A stretch of 12,099 bases of DNA from DASXBA01 sp046729895 (GTDB lineage Bacteria > Actinomycetota > Thermoleophilia > Solirubrobacterales > Thermoleophilaceae), in NCBI GenBank assembly GCA_046729895.1, contig JBKPHP010000229.1:1-12099 (forward strand). Direction: 5' to 3'. Positions within the stretch are counted from its first letter, which is position 1. Each line of letters begins with the position of its first letter. Positions 6,101 through 11,561 of this stretch are shown piece by piece. The notes below the pieces were generated by a model. It ran no database searches and was not told the DNA's origin. It saw only the letters and a program-made list of their open reading frames with translations. The translations under genes and the position numbers were made by a program.

Positions 6101-6487
6101 GTGTTCACGCCGAGGCAGCAATCGATCACCGCGGAACTGTCGCGGCTAAGGGAAGCGCGCGACTTCGCGGAGCGGGCGGGCGCCGACTTCGGCCTCGAGG
6201 GGGAGTCCCTCTACATGGTCAAGCTGGCCATGAGCGAGGCCGTGACCAACGCCATCCAGCACGGCTCATCCGGCCCCTCCGACCCCATACACCTCGCGGT
6301 CCTCGAGGAGGCCGGGTCGCTCGTGTTCGAGGTCGAGGACACGGGCAAGTTCATACCCCGGGTGTCGCGGCGCGGCGTGGTGCCCGAGCGCGGCCGCGGG
6401 CTCGAGTTCATACGCCACCTCATGGACGAGGTGGACGTCCGACCCCGGCGGAACGGGACCCTGCTGCGCTTCGCGAAGAGGAGGTAA
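6101..6487 (+). CDS. RsbW/SpoIIAB-like serine kinase / anti-sigma ATPase domain protein
   Basis: This is a 128-residue single-domain HATPase_c_2 protein, the family of anti-sigma factor kinases that hold a sigma factor and phosphorylate an STAS antagonist. The N box is visible as EAVTNAIQHG (46-55, with Glu46 and Asn50), the G1 box as DTGKF (80-84), and the G2 box as RGRGLEFIRHLMDEV (97-111). The start is GTG at 6101 with GGGGG four bases before it. The longer open frame back to 6005 gives a basic, low-complexity N-terminus that overlaps the upstream gene's stop, so I reject it. No sigma factor or STAS protein is adjacent, so its partner is encoded elsewhere or it acts in another switch. A stem-loop follows its stop. 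Confidence 0.9.
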   Translation: MFTPRQQSITAELSRLREARDFAERAGADFGLEGESLYMVKLAMSEAVTNAIQHGSSGPSDPIHLAVLEEAGSLVFEVEDTGKFIPRVSRRGVVPERGRGLEFIRHLMDEVDVRPRRNGTLLRFAKRR

Positions 6488-6493
6488 GAGCCC

Positions 6494-6534
6494 CGACGGC
6501 GGCCCGCATCGCCGCCGTTGGACGACTCCCGTCC
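6494..6534 (+). terminator. Tandem hairpins after the RsbW-like gene
   Basis: The first hairpin has a 10-pair stem, cgacggcggc (6494-6503) with gccgccgttg (6511-6520), one G-U pair and a 7-base loop. It starts 7 bases after the stop codon. A second short hairpin, ggacg/cgtcc (6520-6534), overlaps its end. No T-tract follows, so if this is a terminator it is of the T-poor kind common in GC-rich actinobacteria. From here to 6826 there is no intact gene. A further small stem ccggc/gccgg lies at 6553-6566. Confidence 0.5.
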
Positions 6535-6607
6535 ATCCTGCTGGAGCCGTCACCGGCCGTCGCCGGGGCATGATGGGATTCGGCGCGCGGGGACGGGTTC
6601 CTTCCGG

Positions 6608-6813
6608 TCAGCGCACCTCGAGCGTGCCCCGCATGCCGAGCTCTGCATGGTTGCCGACCGTGCAAACCAGCTTGTAGACGCCTCGGGTCAAGCCGACACG
6701 GGCGGGGCCCTTCCCGCGGGCAGCGTGACGGCGCGTCCGCTGTGCTTGTCGCCTCCGTCGCACCCCGTCAGCATGGCGACCCTGACGGCGAGGGCGACCC
6801 ACGGGCGGCGGAT
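6608..6813 (-). pseudogene. Broken cupredoxin-like lipoprotein gene
   Basis: Two minus-strand frames each hold half of a small copper protein. In one (codons at 6813-6688) a lipoprotein signal is recognisable: RRPWVALAVRVAMLTGCDGG, with lipobox LTGC (Cys codon at 6762-6760). It then reads AVTLPAGRAPP and stops. In the other, ending at the TGA at 6610-6608, is the end of a cupredoxin, GVYKLVCTVGNHAELGMRG, with the Cys, His and Met ligands in the usual C-x4-H-x4-M spacing. Adding one base near a GGGCCCC run at about 6702-6708 joins the frames. Even then the product lacks the first half of the cupredoxin fold, including the first His ligand. It has no start codon in the signal frame and has an Arg in the hydrophobic core. 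Several lesions therefore argue for decay over a single sequencing error. It diverges from the cytochrome c gene. Confidence 0.75.
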
Positions 6814-6829
6814 AGTATGCCCCCGCGTG
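6811..6829 (+). promoter_or_regulatory. Near-symmetric -10 element and leaderless start of the cytochrome c gene
   Basis: TAGTAT at 6813-6818 fits the actinobacterial -10 pattern TANNNT. It lies 8 bases before the GTG at 6827, the spacing expected when the start codon is at or next to the transcription start. The opposite strand reads TACTAT (6817-6812), also TANNNT, pointing at the cupredoxin remnant. No good -35 is seen, and no ribosome-binding site precedes the GTG. Confidence 0.55.
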
Positions 6830-7234
6830 ATCCGCCCGGCCCGCCTCGTCCTGCCCGTCGCACTGGGACTGGCGCTCCTGACCGCCGGCTGCGGGCAAGG
6901 CAAGATCACCGTGTCGCAGGACCAGGCCACCCTTCACTCCGGCGCGAAGCTGTTCAACGAACGCTGCAGCGGCTGCCACTCCCTCGACTCTGCCAATGCC
7001 TATGGCTCCAAGCCGCCCGGGCAGATTCAAGGCGGGGAGCGCACCAATGGCCCGAACTTCAACCAGCGCAAGGTCAAGCGGGCCGACGTGCTGTTCGCCA
7101 TCCGCAATGGTGGCTTCTCGGGCGCGATCATGCCGGCGAACGTGGTGGTCGGCGCCAACGCGCAGAAGATTGCGGCCTTTCTCTCTGCCTGCTCGGGCAA
7201 GCCGGGCCAGCGGGCTCCCGCCTGCGGCGACTAG
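6827..7234 (+). CDS. Membrane-anchored class I cytochrome c (lipoprotein)
   Basis: This is a 135-residue c-type cytochrome that would sit outside the cell membrane and carry electrons. The signal peptide is lipoprotein type: basic start, hydrophobic LVLPVALGLAL, then lipobox LTAGC with Cys22 as the lipidated residue. Haem attachment is Cys47-Ser-Gly-Cys50-His51 (RCSGCH), and Met102 (AIMPAN) is the likely sixth ligand. Two cysteines near the end (Cys122 and Cys133) could form a disulfide. The start is GTG at 6827, from the -10 spacing and the short n-region of the signal; the frame is open far upstream but reads as non-coding. It lies 7 bases before serS, so the two may be co-transcribed. It is divergent from a dead cupredoxin gene, another electron carrier. 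Confidence 0.9.
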   Translation: MIRPARLVLPVALGLALLTAGCGQGKITVSQDQATLHSGAKLFNERCSGCHSLDSANAYGSKPPGQIQGGERTNGPNFNQRKVKRADVLFAIRNGGFSGAIMPANVVVGANAQKIAAFLSACSGKPGQRAPACGD

Positions 7235-7241
7235 CGCCGCG

Positions 7242-8507
7242 GTGCTCGACCTCAGGCAGATCCGACAGGAGCCCGAGCGTGCCAAGGCCGCGCTCGCCCG
7301 CCGCGGCCTCCCTCCTGACACGGTCGACGAGCTTCTCGAGGCGGACGCCCGGCGGCGGGAGCGGCTGCCCGAGCTCGAGCAGCTGAGGGCGGGCAAGAAC
7401 AGGGCGAGCAAGCGGATCGGCGAGCTGCAGCGCGCGGGAGAGGACGCCTCCCAGGCGATCGCCGAGGTCAGATCCGTAGGGGAGCAGGAGAAGGAGCTCG
7501 CGGCGGACATCGCAGCGGCCGAGGCCCAGCGGGACCAGCTGCTGGCCTCGCTTCCGAACCTCCCCGACGATTCTGCGCCGGCCGAGGACGAGGTGCTGCG
7601 CGAGGTTGGAGGGGCCGGCGCCACCGGCCGCGACCACCTGGATCTGCTTGGTCCGCTGGTCGACCTGCAGGCAGGCGCACGGGTGGCCGGCTCGCGCTTC
7701 GTCTATCTGAAAGGGCCGCTCGTGCGCCTCGAGTTCGCCCTGGTGCAATGGGCGTTCGAGCTGCTCGAGGGCAGGGACTTCATGCCGGTCGTCCCCCCCG
7801 CCCTCGTGCGCGAGGAGGCGCTGTTCGGCACCGGCTTCCTGCCCGACACCGAACAACAGATCTACCGCGTGCCGGACGACGACCTGTACCTGGCGGGGAC
7901 GTCGGAGGTGCCCCTCGCCTCGTTGCACGCGGGGGAGTTGCTTGCCGAGGAAGAGCTACCGCGGCGCTACGCCGGCTTCTCGACCTGCTTCCGCCGCGAG
8001 GCCGGCGCCGCGGGCAAGGACACGCGCGGCATCTTTCGCGTCCACCAGTTCGACAAGGTCGAGATGTTCGCCTTCGTCGTTCCGGACGAGTCCCCGGCCG
8101 AGCACGAGCGGCTGCTCGCAATCGAGGAGGAGCTGCTGCAGGCGCTCGAGATCCCGTACCGGGTCGTGAACATCGCCGCGGACGACCTTGGGACATCGGC
8201 GGCGAAGAAGTACGACCTGGAGGCGTGGCTTCCCGGCCAGGGCCGCTACCGCGAGGTGACCTCGTGCTCGAACACCACCGACTTCCAGGCCCGCCGCCTG
8301 GACGTCCGCTACCGGCCGGCCGAAGCCAAGGGCCCGCGCCACCTCCACACGCTGAACGGCACCGCGGTGGCGGTGGGGCGGACGATCATCGCCCTGGTGG
8401 AGAACCACCAGCGGGAGGACGGCACGATCGCTGTGCCCAAGGTACTGCACCCGTTCGGCGCGCCGCGGATGATCGAGGCGCCGGGGCTAGCCAGTCGCCA
8501 CCGATGA
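7242..8507 (+). CDS. serS: Seryl-tRNA synthetase
   Basis: This class II aminoacyl-tRNA synthetase charges tRNA-Ser (and tRNA-Sec where present) with serine in the cytoplasm. The 421-residue length matches bacterial SerRS. Residues about 28-105 form the long antiparallel coiled-coil arm that binds the tRNA variable arm (Glu/Arg/Leu-rich, broken near Gly80). The catalytic core has motif 1 around GRDFMPVVPP (177-186) and the serine-site segment AGTSEVPLASLH (218-229). Motif 2 is FSTCFRREAG to HQFDKVE (246-274), and motif 3 is LNGTAVAVGRT (371-381). The GTG at 7242 matches the usual N-terminus (LDLRQIRQEPE), although no clear ribosome-binding site precedes it. It sits 7 bases after the cytochrome c stop, so translational coupling or a shared transcript is likely. 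Confidence 0.98.
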   Translation: MLDLRQIRQEPERAKAALARRGLPPDTVDELLEADARRRERLPELEQLRAGKNRASKRIGELQRAGEDASQAIAEVRSVGEQEKELAADIAAAEAQRDQLLASLPNLPDDSAPAEDEVLREVGGAGATGRDHLDLLGPLVDLQAGARVAGSRFVYLKGPLVRLEFALVQWAFELLEGRDFMPVVPPALVREEALFGTGFLPDTEQQIYRVPDDDLYLAGTSEVPLASLHAGELLAEEELPRRYAGFSTCFRREAGAAGKDTRGIFRVHQFDKVEMFAFVVPDESPAEHERLLAIEEELLQALEIPYRVVNIAADDLGTSAAKKYDLEAWLPGQGRYREVTSCSNTTDFQARRLDVRYRPAEAKGPRHLHTLNGTAVAVGRTIIALVENHQREDGTIAVPKVLHPFGAPRMIEAPGLASRHR

Positions 8508-8601
8508 GAAGCCAGATCCCGCGCGGTCTCAACTGCGTGGATTGTGCGGAGGTGCCAACCGAACGCACCGGGAGGGTGCCGTCGAAAGGACTGAGCTGCA
8601 G

Positions 8602-9000
8602 ATGGCCGATGACGAGCAACAGATCCGGACCTTGATCGAGCGCTGGGCCGAGGCGGTGCATGGTGGCGACATGAGCCGCGTCCTCGCGGACCACTCCGAC
8701 GACATCGTGATGTTCGACGTGCCGCCACCGTATGACGGTGTCCGCGGCATCGATGCCTACCGTGAGACGTGGCCGCCGTTCTTCGAGTGGCAGGCGCGAG
8801 GCGCCTCGTTCGAGATCGTGTCCCTGGACGTCACCGCTGGCGATGACGTCGCCTATGCCCACGCCTTGCTGCGCTGCGGAACGCAGCAGGAGCTCGCCGA
8901 CAACCCCGAGAACCGCTTGCGACTCACGCTCGGGCTGCGCCGGGAGGACAGCCGATGGGTGGTCGCCCACGAGCACCACTCGTTCCCGGACACCGATTAG
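8602..9000 (+). CDS. SnoaL-like / nuclear transport factor 2-fold protein
   Basis: This is a 132-residue cone-shaped alpha+beta-barrel protein of the SnoaL/DUF4440 (ketosteroid-isomerase-like) group. Evidence is the pattern of an N-terminal helix (EQQIRTLIERWAEAVHGGDM), then ADHSDDIVMFDVPPPYDG and the conserved GIDAYRETWPPFF. It ends in beta-strands with RREDSRWVVAHEHHS, a typical closing segment. Family members include small enzymes and ligand-binding proteins; no specific substrate can be assigned. ATG at 8602 starts directly before the conserved part. The frame is open to an ATG at 8542, which would add a 20-residue polar stretch with no family support. A GAAAGGA lies about 12 bases upstream. 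The stop TAG overlaps the stop of the convergent permease gene. The 94 bases after serS hold no other gene. Confidence 0.85.
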   Translation: MADDEQQIRTLIERWAEAVHGGDMSRVLADHSDDIVMFDVPPPYDGVRGIDAYRETWPPFFEWQARGASFEIVSLDVTAGDDVAYAHALLRCGTQQELADNPENRLRLTLGLRREDSRWVVAHEHHSFPDTD

Positions 9001-9752
9001 GCGATGCCCGTGTACCAAAGCCCGAACGTCAGCCCGAACAACCCGAACCCCGGGATCAGCACCGAGCGGTAGAGCGGCTGGATGAGGGGCCGGGTCAGGA
9101 CCCATGCCAAAGCCGTGGTGCACAGGGCCATCGACACCAGTGACATCGGTGCGAACACGGCTAGCGCCGCAGCCGCCTCGAGCCGACTCGGCAGGGCAGC
9201 GATCAACAGCAGGACGACCGCGCCGGTGCCGGCGAGTCCATGGAGCATCCCGATCGAAAGCGCCTGGTGCGGGGTGCGGACCCGAATGTGCCGGTGGCGG
9301 GGCTCCGGCCCGCGCTGCAGGTGCCGCCGTGAGGTGCCGTGAGGCTCGTCGGCCTCATGGGCGTGACCGTCGACGCGGTAGTCGCCACGCAGCCATTTCC
9401 AGATGACCCGCAGCGCGAGCACCAGGATCACCACGCCCACAGCGCGCTCGGCGCCTGTCTCGAGCCAGGCGGGCAGGCTCGACTTGAGGAAAATCAGCGG
9501 CAGCCCGACCACCAGCAGCGTGCACGCGTGGCCGACGCCCCACCAGAAACCGAGCCGGGCCGCGCCGCGGGTGTCGCCGCCATCCGCCGCTACGAGCGAT
9601 GTGACGGCGACCAGGTGATCCGGGTCGGACGCGTGACGCAGGCCGAGCGCGAATGAGATCGCGAGGGCGACCAGGAGCGGGGCGCCGGAGAAGAGGCCGG
9701 TGAGCCATGCGTCGAGGCCCTCTAAGGGCCGGAAGACGACGTCGAAGCTCAT
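8997..9752 (-). CDS. NicO/NiCoT-like metal permease
   Basis: This is a 251-residue multi-pass membrane protein of the nickel/cobalt transporter superfamily (NiCoT, NicO, UreH-like). The hallmark is RHASDPDHL (39-47) in an early helix, matching the H-x4-DH metal motif of HoxN/NixA. GVGHACTLL (72-80) and GMLHGLAGTGAV (168-179) are further conserved pore segments. About six helices are predicted, at roughly 25-50, 65-90, 102-120, 165-187, 192-218 and 229-250. A cytoplasmic-type loop at 128-162 holds many His residues and may bind metal. The ATG overlaps the stop of the Fur-family gene as ATGA, showing coupling to that regulator. The substrate could be nickel, cobalt or zinc. The gene meets the SnoaL-like gene tail to tail with overlapping stop codons. 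Confidence 0.88.
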   Translation of the reverse strand: MSFDVVFRPLEGLDAWLTGLFSGAPLLVALAISFALGLRHASDPDHLVAVTSLVAADGGDTRGAARLGFWWGVGHACTLLVVGLPLIFLKSSLPAWLETGAERAVGVVILVLALRVIWKWLRGDYRVDGHAHEADEPHGTSRRHLQRGPEPRHRHIRVRTPHQALSIGMLHGLAGTGAVVLLLIAALPSRLEAAAALAVFAPMSLVSMALCTTALAWVLTRPLIQPLYRSVLIPGFGLFGLTFGLWYTGIA

Positions 9753-10198
9753 GCGCAGTCCTCGCAGAGTCCGACCAGCGGGTAATGACAGAAGCGGGGC
9801 AGGAGCCCGAAGCGCCTTCGCACAGCCTCTCGCACATCGTCGAGCGCCTTCGGCATCACCGGCCGGATGGCCCCGCACCGCTCGCAGACGAGGTACTCGC
9901 GGTTGTGCGCGGCGAGCGCATAGAGGCCGGGGCCGTGAACGAGGTGGAAGTGCCGGACGAGCCCGACCCGCTCCAGTATTTCGAGGTTCCGGTAGACGGA
10001 GGCGAGATCCGAGCGCGGGAAGCGCCCGGCGAGGCCGTCGGCGATCCGCTCGGCGGACACGGGCTCCGCCGCTCCGAACAGCGTCTCGAGCACCAGGCGA
10101 CGGGCGCCGGACGCACGGAGGCCGTTGGCTCGGAGCGCGCCGAGCGCCGAGTCGAGTGTCGCCGGGGAGAGCGCGGATCCGCGGTGAGCGACCGTCAT
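9749..10198 (-). CDS. Fur-family metal-responsive transcriptional regulator
   Basis: This is a 149-residue dimeric repressor of the Fur/Zur/Nur family. The winged-helix domain covers about 15-85, with recognition helix SDLASVYRNLEILERVGLV (63-81). The structural zinc site is complete (CERC at 105-108, CEDC at 145-148). The sensory region is unusual: where E. coli Fur reads HHDHLIC, this protein reads NREYLVC, while three histidines (83, 85 and 88) appear earlier in RHFHLVHGPG. ATG at 10198 is chosen over an upstream GTG at 10216 because AAAGGGA lies 6 bases before it. Its gene overlaps the permease downstream (ATGA) and sits 34 bases after a NicO-like gene, so it probably controls these transporters. 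No AT-rich Fur or Zur box was seen. Zinc or nickel sensing is the likeliest role. Confidence 0.92.
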   Translation of the reverse strand: MTVAHRGSALSPATLDSALGALRANGLRASGARRLVLETLFGAAEPVSAERIADGLAGRFPRSDLASVYRNLEILERVGLVRHFHLVHGPGLYALAAHNREYLVCERCGAIRPVMPKALDDVREAVRRRFGLLPRFCHYPLVGLCEDCA

Positions 10199-10204
10199 CG
10201 CAAG

Positions 10205-10211
10205 TCCCTTT
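10205..10211 (-). promoter_or_regulatory. Ribosome-binding site of the Fur-family gene
   Basis: On the minus strand this reads AAAGGGA, ending 6 bases before the ATG at 10198. It decides the start in favour of this ATG over the GTG at 10216, which would place the site inside the coding region. Confidence 0.7.
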
Positions 10212-10214
10212 CGC

Positions 10215-10227
10215 ACCGGGCCCCGGT
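10215..10227. other. Perfect GC palindrome between the NicO-like and Fur-family genes
   Basis: accgggccccggt has 6-base arms around a single C. It lies in the 34-base gap upstream of the Fur-family ribosome-binding site. It could be a weak hairpin or a regulator site, but in GC-rich DNA such short palindromes arise often. It does not resemble AT-rich Fur-family operators. Confidence 0.35.
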
Positions 10228-10232
10228 CCGGA

Positions 10233-11561
10233 TCACTGGAGTACCCCCGGCACCGCTCGGAGCGTCAGGACGCAGCCGACGGCCACGATCAGGAGCGCCG
10301 ACGCGGCCGGTAGCGCGGCAGCGATCCGGCTCGACACCCCGAGCCGCGGGAGCAGCCGGCGGGCTCTCACCACCGCGAGGCCGAGGACGCTGAGGGTGCC
10401 GGCCAGGCCGAGACTGAACGCGGTGATCAGGAGCAGACCCAGCGCCACCTCGTGCTGCGAGATCGCCGCCAGGAGCACGACGAGCGCCGAGGGGCAGGGG
10501 ATCAGGCCGGCGGCGGCGCCCATGCCCAGGAGCCCGCGCCAGTTCAGGTCGTCCGGGCGGTGATGATCATGGTGGTGCGCCCGGGCCCGGCGCAGCCGCG
10601 AGCGGAGCACTCCGGCCCCGATGGCGAGGACCATCAGCCCGGAGACCAGCGTGAGCCAGGGATAGAGGTCCTCCGGCAGGACGTAGTGCGAAAGCGCCAG
10701 CGTGACGACCCCCAGGGCGAAGACGCCGATCGTGTGGGTGACGGTGACGGTGGCGCCGAGTCCCAGCGCGTGACGGGTCGTGCCGCGGGTGCCCACGAGA
10801 TATGCCGCCACCATCGCCTTGCCGTGACCCGGTGAGAGCGCGTGAAGTGCGCCCCAGCCGAACGCGACTAGAAGCAGCAGGGCGAGCGCGCCCTCGCCCG
10901 ATGCGGCCTGCTCGAACACCGAGGTGAAGCCCTCCCCGCCCGCATGGCTCGTGGACAGGCGCTGGCCCTCGGCCTTGGGCGCGGTCAGCATCCCGTCCCC
11001 GGGCTGCACCCGGAAGGTCGCCTCACGGCGGTCGAGCGGGCTGCTCAGGAGATCCTGCGGGTAGCGGCGGAGGCCGCGGGTGGGGTCGCCGCTGGGAGCG
11101 TCCGTCCTCACCGCCGTGCCGCGCCCGGGCTTCGACACGATCGCCTTCCATCCGACTCGCCCGGAGAACGTCTCGTCGCGGACCACGACCCGCCGCGGAT
11201 CCCTCACCCGGGCGCTCAGCTCGAGCTCGACCCGGGTGGTCTTCAGGCCGGCGGCGCCGGGCGGGTACGCAAGGCGCGGCCGGGGCGCGATCGCGAGCGG
11301 GACCTCCCGGCCGTCCACACTGAGCGTCAGCCGCTCGGCCACATCGCGTCGCTTGCGCTCGAGGACCTCGCTCCGTGGCAGGCCGCGCTCCTCGACCGTG
11401 GGGATCTCCGCCTGGTCGAGCACGTACCGGAGGTCCACGCGGTCCTTCGATACCTCGACCGTGGTCAGGTGGTTGATCGAGAAGTTGCCTAGGGGATGCG
11501 CCGACGCCGCGGGCGCGCACAGCGCCGTGATCGCCAGCGCCAGCAGTAGCGCGCGCTTCAC
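10233..11561 (-). CDS. NicO/RcnA-like metal transporter with an exported N-terminal domain
   Basis: The 442-residue protein starts with a signal peptide (KRALLLALAITALCAPAASA). Likely cleavage after Ala21 would leave His22 as the mature N-terminus (HPLGNFSINH). Residues 22-220 form an extracellular beta-rich domain. Membrane helices begin near 224 and carry the NicO/RcnA signatures ALHALSPGHGKAMVAAYLVG (238-257) and TVTVTHTIGVFALG (271-284). A His-rich loop (HHHDHHRPDD, 329-338) and GLIPCPSALVVLLAAI (352-367) follow. RcnA-type proteins export nickel and cobalt, whereas HupE/UreJ-type relatives import nickel, so direction is uncertain. GTG at 11561 is set by GGGAGG 7 bases upstream and by a GTGA overlap with the TPR gene's stop. 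A longer frame to 11594 would bury the signal peptide. The Fur-family gene follows after 34 bases. Confidence 0.9.
   Translation of the reverse strand: MKRALLLALAITALCAPAASAHPLGNFSINHLTTVEVSKDRVDLRYVLDQAEIPTVEERGLPRSEVLERKRRDVAERLTLSVDGREVPLAIAPRPRLAYPPGAAGLKTTRVELELSARVRDPRRVVVRDETFSGRVGWKAIVSKPGRGTAVRTDAPSGDPTRGLRRYPQDLLSSPLDRREATFRVQPGDGMLTAPKAEGQRLSTSHAGGEGFTSVFEQAASGEGALALLLLVAFGWGALHALSPGHGKAMVAAYLVGTRGTTRHALGLGATVTVTHTIGVFALGVVTLALSHYVLPEDLYPWLTLVSGLMVLAIGAGVLRSRLRRARAHHHDHHRPDDLNWRGLLGMGAAAGLIPCPSALVVLLAAISQHEVALGLLLITAFSLGLAGTLSVLGLAVVRARRLLPRLGVSSRIAAALPAASALLIVAVGCVLTLRAVPGVLQ

Noticed and set aside
5557..6129. Minus-strand open frame of 190 codons opposite the membrane-protein gene
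   Set aside because: The plus-strand frame gives clean membrane helices and a ribosome-binding site. The minus frame is His/Arg-rich with no domain.
6118..6487. Reading the RsbW-like protein as a sensor histidine kinase fragment
   Set aside because: The frame begins and ends as a complete single HATPase_c_2 domain with its own start and stop and a hairpin after it. No dimerisation helix or H box is missing from a broken gene nearby.
7748..8635. Plus-strand frame of 295 codons within serS
   Set aside because: It is the +1 shadow of serS, whose class II motifs are complete.
10944..11492. Plus-strand open frames of 160-180 codons opposite the NicO/RcnA-like gene
   Set aside because: They are antisense shadows. 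The minus-strand gene has a signal peptide, transporter motifs and a ribosome-binding site.
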